DNA of 64,000 nucleotides from Clostridiales bacterium (GCA_019418225.1 DYCF01000014.1:1-64000), one strand, 5' to 3'; numbered from the stretch's first letter, positions 1-6,694 are shown. A program made the numbers and translations. The notes: generated from the letters alone by a model not told the origin.

Positions 1-41
1 CATTAAAGATTAAAAATGTTAGCCAGGTATTAAACAAATAA
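1..41 (+). CDS. 3' end of an upstream prophage gene (partial)
   Basis: One forward frame stays open from the left edge to a TAA at 39-41, giving about 12 terminal residues. The stop lies in the same TAAAA...TTTTGA context that follows the next genes in this module, which is the main reason to believe it is a real gene end. Nothing can be said about function. Confidence 0.4.
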   Translation, partial: LKIKNVSQVLNK

Positions 42-69
42 AAGTGTTTTTTGAAGGTGGTGTAAAAAA

Positions 70-234
70 GTGAATATAGATAATCAGCAATTAGCAGAAA
101 TTATTGGAGGATTATACTACGGAGTTTACGAAGGAGAAGACAACATTGAAAGCTTCATAGAGTGGTTGGAAAATGGATGCCAAGAAGATGAAGAAGAGGA
201 AGAATGTGAAATAGAAGGACAATTAAACTTATAA
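70..234 (+). CDS. small acidic prophage protein, 54 aa
   Basis: GTG start preceded by GGTGG at 57-61. The product is 54 aa with a very acidic tail (a run of Asp/Glu near residues 40-47) and no recognisable domain. It lies first in a run of small co-directional phage genes with almost no spacing. The GTG start and the following TAAAAT junction support it. Function unknown; acidic miniproteins of this kind are sometimes DNA mimics or inhibitors, but nothing here demonstrates that. Confidence 0.6.
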   Translation: MNIDNQQLAEIIGGLYYGVYEGEDNIESFIEWLENGCQEDEEEEECEIEGQLNL

Positions 235-284
235 AATGACTTTTTGAAAATCTGGTCAAGCATAAGCTTCAGAAAGGAGAAAAT

Positions 285-389
285 ATGCTAAGGAAACTAT
301 TAGATGAACTATTTAGTTTAAGTACAGAAGATATGTATAGTGTGTTGAATGAAGTGGAGGACAGCATTGCTAATGAGTACACAAGATAA
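285..389 (+). CDS. prophage miniprotein, 34 aa
   Basis: ATG preceded by AAAGGAG at 274-280 with 4-nt spacing. The product is 34 aa, predicted mostly helical with alternating Leu and acidic residues. It is followed within its own 3' end by another possible start at 373. No family recognised; support is the ribosome site and the dense colinear packing. Confidence 0.5.
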   Translation: MLRKLLDELFSLSTEDMYSVLNEVEDSIANEYTR

Positions 390-492
390 TATTGAAATGT
401 GTAAGTATTACTTGCTTAAGCCTATTAGAAAAAAGTACAGATATGTACTAAAGAAGATGGAGGTAAGTCATGGAAGAAAGAGAAGAAGATAA
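373..492 (+). CDS. possible basic miniprotein, 39 aa
   Basis: ATG at 373 lies about 11 nt after AGTGGAGG (354-361), inside the end of the previous gene. The frame continues 39 codons and overlaps the start of the next gene by 23 bp. The product is Lys/Arg-rich, ending in a cluster of arginines. The large overlap makes it doubtful, but it would fill an otherwise empty 80-bp gap in a tightly packed module. Confidence 0.35.
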   Translation: MSTQDNIEMCKYYLLKPIRKKYRYVLKKMEVSHGRKRRR

Positions 493-694
493 AAGATGCT
501 GGAAGTGTGAAAACCTAGATAAAGAATTTGGATGCAATTGTGATTTAACAGGAGATAATGTAATTCTTGATCTATCAGTAGAAGATACTTTTAATTGTGA
601 AGGATTTTCAGAGATTGATGCGTACAATGAGTATATTTCAGAACTTGATAATAAGAAACGTGAAGCAATAGAATCAGGAGAAAGATTAGAATAA
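470..694 (+). CDS. Cys-containing small prophage protein, 74 aa
   Basis: ATG with GGAGG at 459-463. The N-terminal third holds a CxxC pair followed by CxC (residues about 10-24), suggesting a small zinc-binding knuckle; the remainder is acidic and helical. No further family assignment. It ends in the TAAAAT junction motif and is followed 24 bp later by the nuclease-fold gene. Confidence 0.65.
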   Translation: MEEREEDKRCWKCENLDKEFGCNCDLTGDNVILDLSVEDTFNCEGFSEIDAYNEYISELDNKKREAIESGERLE

Positions 695-718
695 AATTTG
701 CTTTTGAGAAGGTGAAGT

Positions 719-1249
719 ATGCTAGATAAAGATATCAGAGCACTACTGTTACCAGAGTTAGAATTACACTTTAATAAGGTTATACAGGAAAAACAGATAT
801 ATGACCATGGTACAGTTGTAGCTGATGTAGTTGGAATATGCGAAGACTACATGGTTGGATTTGAAATAAAATCAGATCATGATACATTCATGAGACTTAC
901 AAATCAGATTGAAAAGTACAGTAAAGCTTTTGATTATAACTACTTAGTTACTACAGACAAGCACATGAATGAGGGAATGGAATTTATACCTAATGAATGG
1001 GGCCTTATATGGATACACGATAATAGAATAATCGAATATAGGAGAGCTGTAAAAACTCCTAACGATTACTTTACAGTGTATAACATGTTTTGGTCGCAAG
1101 AGATTAAGGAAAAATTAAAGAAGGATGATATAAAAGGACGTAGCAAGTGTATGTTTAGACTATTTGATTTAGTTAAAGAAACATATAAGCAAGATGAAAT
1201 AGAGGTATATCTTAGGACATGCTTGCTAAGTAGAAAAGGATGGAAGTAG
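719..1249 (+). CDS. sce7726-family PD-(D/E)xK-like nuclease-fold protein
   Basis: 176 aa matching the sce7726 family found in phages and mobile elements. The start (DIRALLLPEL) is followed by Asp36, a GFEIKS segment with Glu49-x-Lys51, and TNQIEKY, the arrangement of a PD-(D/E)xK nuclease core. Family knowledge suggests a restriction-endonuclease-like fold; the substrate is unknown. GAAGGTG (707-713) precedes the ATG. In a phage middle module it could process DNA or act on host or rival DNA; that is inference. Confidence 0.75.
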   Translation: MLDKDIRALLLPELELHFNKVIQEKQIYDHGTVVADVVGICEDYMVGFEIKSDHDTFMRLTNQIEKYSKAFDYNYLVTTDKHMNEGMEFIPNEWGLIWIHDNRIIEYRRAVKTPNDYFTVYNMFWSQEIKEKLKKDDIKGRSKCMFRLFDLVKETYKQDEIEVYLRTCLLSRKGWK

Positions 1250-1280
1250 TACAAATTAATATTTGAAAAGGAGAATAGAA

Positions 1281-1577
1281 ATGGGAACATGGATTGATGT
1301 AAATGAAAAGTTACCAGGTGTTGAGAAAGAGGTTTTGATCATAACAGAAAGAGGAACAATTACAACAGCAATGTATGAAGACGGAACTATTGCAGAAGAT
1401 GATAGTGAATGGTCATGGAATGATATTGAGTATACATATGCCGAAGAAACTGATACTTATTATATTCCTGAAGGATGGTGGGAGTACAGGCATTTTAATC
1501 CTGATGATATTTACAACAATGTTGTAGATGAAAAAGTAATAGCTTGGATGCCATTACCTGAAGAATATAAGAGATAA
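1281..1577 (+). CDS. DUF551-type phage protein
   Basis: 98 aa. It opens with a W-I-x-V-x-x-x-L-P segment and ends with V-I-A-W-M-P-L-P, the two conserved ends of DUF551 proteins common in phages of both Gram types. A very acidic insert rich in Trp and Tyr lies between them. I take the ATG at 1281 because AAAGGAG lies at 1267-1273, rather than a TTG further upstream. Function of the family is unknown. Confidence 0.75.
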   Translation: MGTWIDVNEKLPGVEKEVLIITERGTITTAMYEDGTIAEDDSEWSWNDIEYTYAEETDTYYIPEGWWEYRHFNPDDIYNNVVDEKVIAWMPLPEEYKR

Positions 1578-1601
1578 AATTGACTTTTTATCAACTAAAG
1601 A

Positions 1602-1644
1602 ATAGGAGGAAAAGAGTGGGCCCTTAAATCTATAGATCTCCTAT
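1602..1644 (+). promoter_or_regulatory. hairpin that buries a ribosome-binding site
   Basis: ATAGGAG (1602-1608) is perfectly complementary to CTCCTAT (1638-1644), enclosing a GGGCCC and an ATCTATAGAT palindrome. The only good ribosome site before the next gene (AGGAGG, 1604-1609) is inside the stem and about 40 nt from the ATG at 1651, which has no ribosome site of its own. Folding could bring the two closer or block initiation. The structure is seen; the regulatory role is inferred. Confidence 0.4.
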
Positions 1645-1650
1645 ACACAT

Positions 1651-2511
1651 ATGAAAATATTAAGCTGCGGTGCTGGAATGCAAAGCACAGCATTAGCATT
1701 GATGTCATGTGCTAACAAGTTAATAACAGAAGGTAAATCAGTAGGATTCGATTTTACATATGAAGAGCAAGTACCTATATATGATGCAATTTTGTTTTGT
1801 GATTTAGGTCTTGAACCTAAATGGGTAGTAGATCAAGTAAATTTTATCAAAGAAGCTTGTGAATGGGCTGGAATACCTTTTTATATAATCGAGAGCAAAT
1901 TATATGATGACTATCTTAATAACTTTGGAAATTCAAGAGTTGTTTCTATACCTTTTTGGTCTGTAGACGAGAACGGTAAAAAAGGAAAGATGATGAGAAA
2001 TTGTACATTGGACTACAAGATAAATATAATGATTAAGTTTACAAGAATGAAATTGCTTGGATACAAAAAAGGACAAAGAACTAAACAAGAGGATATGAAA
2101 GCACACGAGATGCATCTTGGGTTTTCGATAGAGGAGAAGCACAGGTGCAAAGATAATCCGCACAAGATGTTTGTTAATAAGTTTCCTCTATGTGATATGA
2201 ACCTAGAGAGAAAGGACAATTACGCATATATAAAAGATATATGGGGTTTAGAAACAAAGGCAAGTGCTTGTTGTTTTTGTCCGTTTCACAGGAATTATTT
2301 CTTCCAACACATTAAAGAACATCACAAAGAGGAGTATGATAAGACGGTTGAATTTGACGAGATGTTAGAAAGAGAGCAGCCTAATACAAAGATTAGGAGC
2401 AAGCTTTATATATCAAGGAGCAGGAAAAGAATAGCTGATCTTACACCGGAAGATTGTAATGATAAGGAGTGTTTTAAATATAATAATGAACTTGTATGGA
2501 ATGGGTTTTAA
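1651..2511 (+). CDS. PP-loop ATPase, PAPS-reductase/DndC-like
   Basis: 286 aa. Residues 5-12 (SCGAGMQS) form the modified PP-loop of the adenine-nucleotide alpha-hydrolase superfamily, followed by an FCDLG strand end (49-53). R116-N-C118-T-L-D-Y-K and a C207-C-F-C210-P-F-H cluster resemble the cysteine patches of PAPS-reductase-like and DndC-type enzymes. It probably adenylates a substrate or uses sulfur chemistry; target (DNA base, tRNA, metabolite) unknown. Only the ATG at 1651 opens this frame: an in-frame stop lies at 1633. Confidence 0.75.
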   Translation: MKILSCGAGMQSTALALMSCANKLITEGKSVGFDFTYEEQVPIYDAILFCDLGLEPKWVVDQVNFIKEACEWAGIPFYIIESKLYDDYLNNFGNSRVVSIPFWSVDENGKKGKMMRNCTLDYKINIMIKFTRMKLLGYKKGQRTKQEDMKAHEMHLGFSIEEKHRCKDNPHKMFVNKFPLCDMNLERKDNYAYIKDIWGLETKASACCFCPFHRNYFFQHIKEHHKEEYDKTVEFDEMLEREQPNTKIRSKLYISRSRKRIADLTPEDCNDKECFKYNNELVWNGF

Positions 2512-2530
2512 GTTAATCAAAATGAATTTT

Positions 2531-2557
2531 GAACTGTTTCCATTTTGGAAGCAGTTC
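2531..2557 (+). other. 11-bp intergenic stem-loop before a ribosome site
   Basis: GAACTGTTTCC (2531-2541) pairs with GGAAGCAGTTC (2547-2557) around a 5-nt loop, one G-U pair. It sits between the junction motif and AGGAGG. A stem of identical size and position occurs at 4142-4168. There is no T-run, so it is not an ordinary terminator; an mRNA-processing or stability element is possible. Confidence 0.6.
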
Positions 2558-2570
2558 ATGAAGGAGGTGG

Positions 2571-2798
2571 ATGATGGAAGAAGATGATGTATTAGAGAAA
2601 TGCTCAAAGCTTCTAAAGGCTTACAGGAAACTGGTTAAAAATAAGCCTAACATTGCTACACCTGAAGTTATGGAAAAGGTCACAGAAGCGTCTGAGACTT
2701 ACATAGATATTTTAAAAGGCAAAGAGTTTGCTAAGCAAATGATAGGCAATGTTGTTTACCATATCATTGAACTTGAGACAGAAAGGACTTCAACATGA
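2571..2798 (+). CDS. helical prophage protein, 75 aa
   Basis: ATG at 2571 follows AAGGAGGTGG at 2561-2570; a second ATG at 2574 is equally possible. The product is 75 aa, charged and almost entirely helical, with no recognised family. It overlaps the next gene by ATGA (2795-2798), so the two are probably translationally coupled. Confidence 0.65.
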   Translation: MMEEDDVLEKCSKLLKAYRKLVKNKPNIATPEVMEKVTEASETYIDILKGKEFAKQMIGNVVYHIIELETERTST

Positions 2799-3001
2799 GA
2801 AAGCAATCAGGTAACCACAGCAGCAAGTATGCACTTAATCCGGAGCAGTTAGAAAAGGACCTGCAGGAGAAAGAGGATGACAGAAATGCTTTTAAGGATT
2901 TAGTAAGACATTTAGTGTTGCTGGATTCTAGCAAGATGGATTTAAGGTTTAAAGATTTGATGGATGTTGCTAGAGATTTGAAGAAAGAGTTTAATCTATA
3001 G
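2795..3001 (+). CDS. charged helical prophage protein, 68 aa
   Basis: Starts in a four-base ATGA overlap with the preceding stop and encodes 68 aa rich in Lys, Asp and Glu with predicted amphipathic helices. No domain recognised. Coupling to its neighbour suggests a shared role, perhaps in phage replication or regulation, but nothing specific is visible. Confidence 0.6.
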   Translation: MRKQSGNHSSKYALNPEQLEKDLQEKEDDRNAFKDLVRHLVLLDSSKMDLRFKDLMDVARDLKKEFNL

Positions 3002-3037
3002 TTACAAATAAGAATTTGTTTAAGTGGAGGTGAGTGC

Positions 3038-3217
3038 ATGGAAAGAATAGGTGATACAGGAGGCATGGTTAAGCATGAGCAGTACGCATACTGTCCAAAC
3101 GTACCTAACAGGGTTGTTATAAGAAGATATCACAATGATGAAACAGAAGAATATGATTTTGTAGATTTATCATTAAATGATTTGCATAATCTGATTAACA
3201 TGATTGAATCTAAATAA
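3038..3217 (+). CDS. small prophage protein, 59 aa
   Basis: GTGGAGG at 3024-3030 precedes the ATG by 7 nt. The 59-aa product has a mixed strand/helix character and a C-terminal segment (DLSLNDLHNLINMIES) that looks like a short amphipathic helix. No family recognised. The TAA at 3215 lies in the junction motif. Confidence 0.6.
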   Translation: MERIGDTGGMVKHEQYAYCPNVPNRVVIRRYHNDETEEYDFVDLSLNDLHNLINMIESK

Positions 3218-3244
3218 AATCCAAATTTGGGAGTGTGTGAGAAG

Positions 3245-3481
3245 ATGGGATATAAGAGAGAATATTGCTGTAGTAATTGTGGGTTGATATGGTTTCAAGA
3301 TTATCAACCAGGAGGTACTATAGAATGTCCAGAGTGTAATAAGAATAATAGAACAGATGGAGGCATTTATGCTTGCGACACAATGGGATATGCTTATGCA
3401 GCTAAAGCAATTGAAATGGACTTGAAAGAAAGTAATAAGGAAATCCATTACGCTAAGGATCATCCTTATTACGACAAATAA
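3245..3481 (+). CDS. zinc-ribbon prophage protein, 78 aa
   Basis: Two cysteine pairs, CCSNC near residues 8-12 and CPEC near 28-31, form a rubredoxin-like zinc ribbon, followed by a helical tail. GTG at 3233 and TTG at 3227 are alternative in-frame starts. I prefer the ATG at 3245 because the likely ribosome site (GGGAG, 3229-3233) would be destroyed by the earlier choices. Such mini zinc ribbons often bind nucleic acid or protein; the role here is unknown. Confidence 0.6.
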   Translation: MGYKREYCCSNCGLIWFQDYQPGGTIECPECNKNNRTDGGIYACDTMGYAYAAKAIEMDLKESNKEIHYAKDHPYYDK

Positions 3482-3506
3482 AATCAGAGATTTAATAGGA
3501 GGTAAC

Positions 3507-3674
3507 ATGAACGAATATAAGAAATTAAAAAAGGCTTTAAGAAAGTATATTGATTTAAATGAGGAATTACTTCTAAAAGCACATGAAACAGGAAATTTTG
3601 AAGAATATGAAAAAAGAGAAAGAAGATTAAAAGCAGGTCTTAAATGCAGCGTAATTTTAGGAGAAGCAAAATAA
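3507..3674 (+). CDS. helical prophage protein, 55 aa
   Basis: AGGAGG at 3497-3502 precedes the ATG at 3507. The product is 55 aa, Lys/Glu-rich, predicted as two helices with possible coiled-coil character. It sits between junction motifs on both sides (3479 and 3672). No family recognised. Confidence 0.6.
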   Translation: MNEYKKLKKALRKYIDLNEELLLKAHETGNFEEYEKRERRLKAGLKCSVILGEAK

Positions 3675-3698
3675 AATATAAGTTTGGAGGAGAAAGTC

Positions 3699-4130
3699 AT
3701 GAATAAGGAAGAGCAGTTAACAAATGCCATTATATTTGCAACTAATAAGCATAGTGGGCAACATGATAAAGCTGGTATGCCATATATTCTACATCCTTTA
3801 GCCGTTATGAATATGGTAAATACAATAGATGAAAAGATTGTAGCAGTGCTCCATGACGTAATTGAGGATACAGATGCTACAAAAGAGGATCTTCTATTAA
3901 TTGGAATTGATAGAGATTTAATTAATGATGTTTTGATATTAAGTCATGACGGAGTGAATTATCAGAAGTACATTGAAAACATTAAGGCATATGAAAGTCA
4001 AGTTGCTATTAATGTAAAGATTGCAGATTTAACACATAACAGTGACTTAAATAGATTGAAGGATATTACACCAAAAGATAAGGCAAGATTAGAGAAATAC
4101 AAAAAAGCTATTGAGTTTTTAAGACAATAA
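3699..4130 (+). CDS. HD-domain (p)ppGpp-hydrolase-like protein (MESH1/SpoT type)
   Basis: 143 aa, the size of a single-domain small alarmone hydrolase. Seen in order: H18 in KHSGQHDKAG, H32 in YILHP, the HD pair H52-D53, the E56-D57 pair, and D110 with N114 in KIADLTHN. These match the Mn2+ and nucleotide ligands of MESH1 and the SpoT hydrolase domain. By family it should remove pyrophosphate from (p)ppGpp or a related nucleotide. In a prophage it could blunt the stringent response or a nucleotide-alarm defence (inference). GGAGGAG at 3685 supports the ATG at 3699. Confidence 0.8.
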   Translation: MNKEEQLTNAIIFATNKHSGQHDKAGMPYILHPLAVMNMVNTIDEKIVAVLHDVIEDTDATKEDLLLIGIDRDLINDVLILSHDGVNYQKYIENIKAYESQVAINVKIADLTHNSDLNRLKDITPKDKARLEKYKKAIEFLRQ

Positions 4131-4141
4131 AATCTGATATT

Positions 4142-4168
4142 GAACTATCCGGTTGTTCCGGATGGTTC
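4142..4168 (+). other. 11-bp intergenic stem-loop before a ribosome site
   Basis: GAACTATCCGG (4142-4152) pairs with CCGGATGGTTC (4158-4168) around a 5-nt loop, with one G-U pair. It has the same stem length, loop size, GAAC base and position as the hairpin at 2531-2557, but a different interior sequence, so pairing rather than sequence is conserved. Confidence 0.6.
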
Positions 4169-4183
4169 AGAAAGGTGGAAATC

Positions 4184-4459
4184 ATGACACTTGAAGAATT
4201 AGAAAGAGCGAACAGTATTAAAGCTGAAATAGATACATTAAAGGCTGAAATAAGTGAACTTACATCAATAAAGAATAAGATAAGCATAAAGAAATTAATT
4301 GGGATTCCAGATAACAAAAGCTATAAGAATTTATATTGTTATGACAATATAGATAGCATAAAGAGCATGGTTGTTTTGTGGCCTGATGAAATAGTAGCTG
4401 TTATTGAATGTAAGTTTAAAAAGGTACGTAAGTTACAAGAGGAACTTGAATTGATTTAA
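4184..4459 (+). CDS. coiled-coil prophage protein, 91 aa
   Basis: AAAGGTGG at 4171-4178 precedes the ATG at 4184; a GTG at 4175 would overlap that site and is less likely. Residues about 5-35 form a heptad-like coiled coil, and the rest is mixed alpha/beta. Such proteins often accompany single-strand annealing or head functions, but no family is recognisable here. Confidence 0.6.
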   Translation: MTLEELERANSIKAEIDTLKAEISELTSIKNKISIKKLIGIPDNKSYKNLYCYDNIDSIKSMVVLWPDEIVAVIECKFKKVRKLQEELELI

Positions 4460-4486
4460 ATAAAATGATGTTTTGGAGGGATTCTA

Positions 4487-4918
4487 ATGGAAGACATTAA
4501 ATTTAGAGCATGGGATAGAGATATGCATGAAATGGTAAAAGTTGATGCAATCATATTTAAGTCAAATTGCCAGGATGTTAATGAAGAATATATATTAGAT
4601 GAACATAATGATATTCGTTACTTAAAAGATATTGATATTATGCAGTATACAGGACTTAAAGATAAGAATGGTGTAGAAATATATGAAGGTGACATTGTAC
4701 ATGCAAAGATTACACATTACGATAACTGCAGTAGAAAAAAGATATGGAAAGTAGAAGAAATATATGGAGAAGTATGTTTTGAAGACCAAACATATAGTAT
4801 AAAGTATGCTGATGAAGAAGGTGAAACATGGTTAAAACCTTTTATGTGGTTTATGGATGAGTGTGAGATAGAAGTATTTGGAAATATATATCATAACCCA
4901 GATTTAGTAAAAAATTAA
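4487..4918 (+). CDS. YopX-family phage protein
   Basis: 143 aa with the hallmark pieces of the YopX family. It starts IKFRAWD, has M-Q-Y-T-G-L-K-D-K-N-G near residue 65 followed by IYEGDIV, and ends E-V-F-G-N-I-Y-H-N-P-D-L. Widespread in Firmicutes prophages (named after SPbeta YopX), function unknown. TTTTGGAGGG at 4471-4480 is both ribosome site and junction motif. Confidence 0.85.
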   Translation: MEDIKFRAWDRDMHEMVKVDAIIFKSNCQDVNEEYILDEHNDIRYLKDIDIMQYTGLKDKNGVEIYEGDIVHAKITHYDNCSRKKIWKVEEIYGEVCFEDQTYSIKYADEEGETWLKPFMWFMDECEIEVFGNIYHNPDLVKN

Positions 4919-4936
4919 GTTAGAAAGGATAAACTT

Positions 4937-5092
4937 ATGTTAGCAAATGAACTAATTAAAAAATTACAAGAGCTAGTGGATGCTCATGGCAATGTACCTG
5001 TTTATTTTAGTAATGGGTATGTTGAAGAAGAAATAGAAATTGTAGAATATCGTACATATGAGATTTTAGAAGATGATATAAGGTTAGGTTAG
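4937..5092 (+). CDS. small prophage protein, 51 aa
   Basis: AGAAAGGAT at 4922-4930 precedes the ATG at 4937. The 51-aa product has an ELIKKLQELVDAHGNVPVYF opening that resembles small phage proteins of unknown function from Gram-positive bacteria, then an acidic strand-rich tail. No activity can be inferred. Confidence 0.6.
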   Translation: MLANELIKKLQELVDAHGNVPVYFSNGYVEEEIEIVEYRTYEILEDDIRLG

Positions 5093-5122
5093 ATGGAGAG
5101 ATTATAAAAAGGGAGGGTAAAG

Positions 5123-5569
5123 ATGATTTTAGAAAAGAAATTTTATAAGAAAGTTGAACATTATTTATATAAGCATTATGAGGTGGCAGAGCAGCTGGAA
5201 TTACAACAAGAGGACATTATACATGGTGTAAAGATGTTACATCTTGGTGAAGAAACTGGTGGAAGTATGAGTACTGGTAATGAAAGTAAAGTTGAAAGAG
5301 CAGCATTAAGCCTAATCGAATTAGCAGAAACAGAAGAAAGCAAATGGGTAAAAACTGTTGAAGATGTGGTAAGTGAGTTTGTAGATACAGAGTATGAAAG
5401 ATTAATTGATCTAACATACAACAAACAAATACGTGTGGCTAAGATATTAAGATTGCTCAATATGGAAAAAAGTACATACTATGATAAAAGAAATGATGTT
5501 ATTATACAGGTTGCATTAAGAGCAGCAGCAAATGGAATTATGTATAATAGGGTGAAAAAAGTAGGATAA
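5123..5569 (+). CDS. ArpU/RinA-like late transcription regulator
   Basis: 148 aa ending the early module. Residues about 95-140 (ERLIDLTYNKQIRVAKILRLL followed by an MEKSTYYDKR segment) form a sigma-region-4-like helix-turn-helix typical of ArpU-type phage late regulators; the middle is acidic. By family and position it should switch on the morphogenesis operon. GGGAGGG precedes the ATG. It is followed at once by a 14-bp tandem repeat that may be its binding region (inference). Confidence 0.7.
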   Translation: MILEKKFYKKVEHYLYKHYEVAEQLELQQEDIIHGVKMLHLGEETGGSMSTGNESKVERAALSLIELAETEESKWVKTVEDVVSEFVDTEYERLIDLTYNKQIRVAKILRLLNMEKSTYYDKRNDVIIQVALRAAANGIMYNRVKKVG

Positions 5570-5573
5570 AAAA

Positions 5574-5650
5574 AGTTGTGGAAAATAAGTCGTGGAAAAT
5601 AAGTCGTGGAAAATAAGTCGTGGAAAAATAGTCGTGGAAAATAAGTAGGG
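5574..5650 (+). repeat. 14-bp tandem repeat, about five copies
   Basis: Units of AGTCGTGGAAAATA follow head to tail from 5574, with small changes in the first (T for C), fourth (one extra A) and last (degenerate) copies. They begin five bases after the late-regulator stop codon. An iteron-like or operator array is the natural reading. The 14-bp period is not a whole number of helical turns, so adjacent protomers would sit on different faces. Confidence 0.85.
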
Positions 5651-5757
5651 GAATTTTTTAGGAAAAAGTGTGTTATTATTGTATTATACCAAAATAAGAA
5701 AAGGTAATTGTTATCTATCAAGAGAGATAGAGAAGTACACAGTGATTACATTACAGT

Positions 5758-5797
5758 AAAAGGCGATAGTTCAAATTAAAGAGCTATTGCCTTTTTA
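5758..5797 (+). terminator. intrinsic terminator in the late leader
   Basis: AAAGGCGATAGTTC pairs with GAGCTATTGCCTTT around a short loop, followed by a T-run. It lies downstream of the repeats and ahead of the methylase and packaging genes. It may simply end the early transcript, or may require antitermination for late expression. Confidence 0.85.
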
Positions 5798-5810
5798 TAT
5801 GGGTAAAATT

Positions 5811-5839
5811 TTGGTAAGAGGTGTACAATTTTGTATCAG
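5811..5839 (+). promoter_or_regulatory. possible promoter after the leader terminator
   Basis: TTGGTA (5811-5816), 17 bp, TATCAG (5834-5839). The spacing is ideal but both hexamers are imperfect, so this may need an activator. It would serve the methylase, recombinase and late genes. Confidence 0.3.
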
Positions 5840-5902
5840 TGACTAAAGCAGGTGTGTACGTAATGATTTAACCCTAAAACTTGTTTAAGGAGCGAAATAC
5901 AA

Positions 5903-6658
5903 ATGTTAAAACCACCTATCCCAAGAATGGGAGGAAAATCAAAATTAAGAAAGACTATTATAGAAAGAATACCAGAGCATCAGTGTTATGTAGAACCGTT
6001 TTTTGGAGCAGGTTGGGTATTCTTTGGAAAAGAACCAAGTAAAGCAGAAGCGATTAATGATATAGATCAAGAGCTTATCAATATGTTCAAGATGATTAAA
6101 TATCATGCACCTGAAATTGAAAGGCAGCTAGAATATGAGTTTTCAGGAAGAGATATATTTGAAGAGTATAAGCACTGTACTGTGGAGTACCTAACAGAGA
6201 TTCAACGTGCAGTGCGTTTTTTATACTTAATTTCACAAAGCTTTGCGAGTAAAGGTTCAACATATGGCTATGGAACCAATAAAGGTCCAGCACCACATAT
6301 TTTCTATAAGGGTGTATTAAAGGATGTAAAAGAAAGACTTAGAAATACTTATGTTGAAAATAAAAGCTTTGAGGATATTATCAAAAGATATGATAGGCCA
6401 CATAGCTTTTTCTTTTGTGATCCACCATATTTTGAAACTACAGGTTATGGTAATGAGTTTGGCCAAAAGGAGCATTTATTATTAAGAGATACCTTAGCAA
6501 ATATTCAAGGTAAGTTTATGGTTACAATAAATGACCATGAGCAAGTTAGAGAATGGTATAAAGATTTTCATATAGAAGAAGTAAATGTTCCTTATTCTGT
6601 ATCGAGAGAAAAGAAAGCTAGAAAAGAATATGGTGAGTTAATTATTACGAATTATTAA
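5903..6658 (+). CDS. Dam-type adenine-N6 DNA methyltransferase (D12 class)
   Basis: 251 aa, the usual length for a D12-class Dam enzyme. PRMGGKSKL (8-16) and E31-PFFGAG (31-37) form the SAM-binding motif, and the catalytic DPPY sits at 173-176. It should methylate adenine in a short site (GATC in many relatives, not provable here). No partner endonuclease is adjacent, so it is an orphan phage methylase, likely protecting phage DNA or marking it for packaging. AAGGAGCG precedes the ATG. Confidence 0.9.
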   Translation: MLKPPIPRMGGKSKLRKTIIERIPEHQCYVEPFFGAGWVFFGKEPSKAEAINDIDQELINMFKMIKYHAPEIERQLEYEFSGRDIFEEYKHCTVEYLTEIQRAVRFLYLISQSFASKGSTYGYGTNKGPAPHIFYKGVLKDVKERLRNTYVENKSFEDIIKRYDRPHSFFFCDPPYFETTGYGNEFGQKEHLLLRDTLANIQGKFMVTINDHEQVREWYKDFHIEEVNVPYSVSREKKARKEYGELIITNY

Positions 6659-6694
6659 GGGTAGTAGCAATCAAGCTATTACCTTTTGTTATTT
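6659..6694 (+). terminator. hairpin after the methylase gene
   Basis: GGTAGTAGC pairs with GCTATTACC (one G-U pair) around a 6-nt loop, followed by TTTTGTTATTT. It begins right after the methylase stop. The weak T-tract suggests partial termination before the recombinase. Confidence 0.6.

Larger units (their letters stand above)
39..4477 (+). repeat. dispersed intergenic junction motif, about 10 copies
   Basis: Most gene ends in the first 4.5 kb read TAAAAT (stop codon included), 4-6 variable bases, then TTTTGA or TTTGG, running straight into the next ribosome-binding site. Copies start near 39, 232, 692, 1575, 3215, 3479, 3672, 4128 and 4461, with weaker versions near 1252 and 2518. The A-run and T-run could pair as a 3-5 bp stem. 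The late (structural) genes lack it. Seen directly; function unknown. Confidence 0.6.

Noticed and set aside
3173..3730. 185-codon minus-strand frame
   Set aside because: Lies across three good plus-strand genes with ribosome sites; its translation is low-complexity Phe/Ser/Leu typical of antisense AT-rich DNA.
5574..5650. CRISPR-like array
   Set aside because: The 14-bp units follow each other without spacers and there are no cas genes, so it is a simple tandem repeat.
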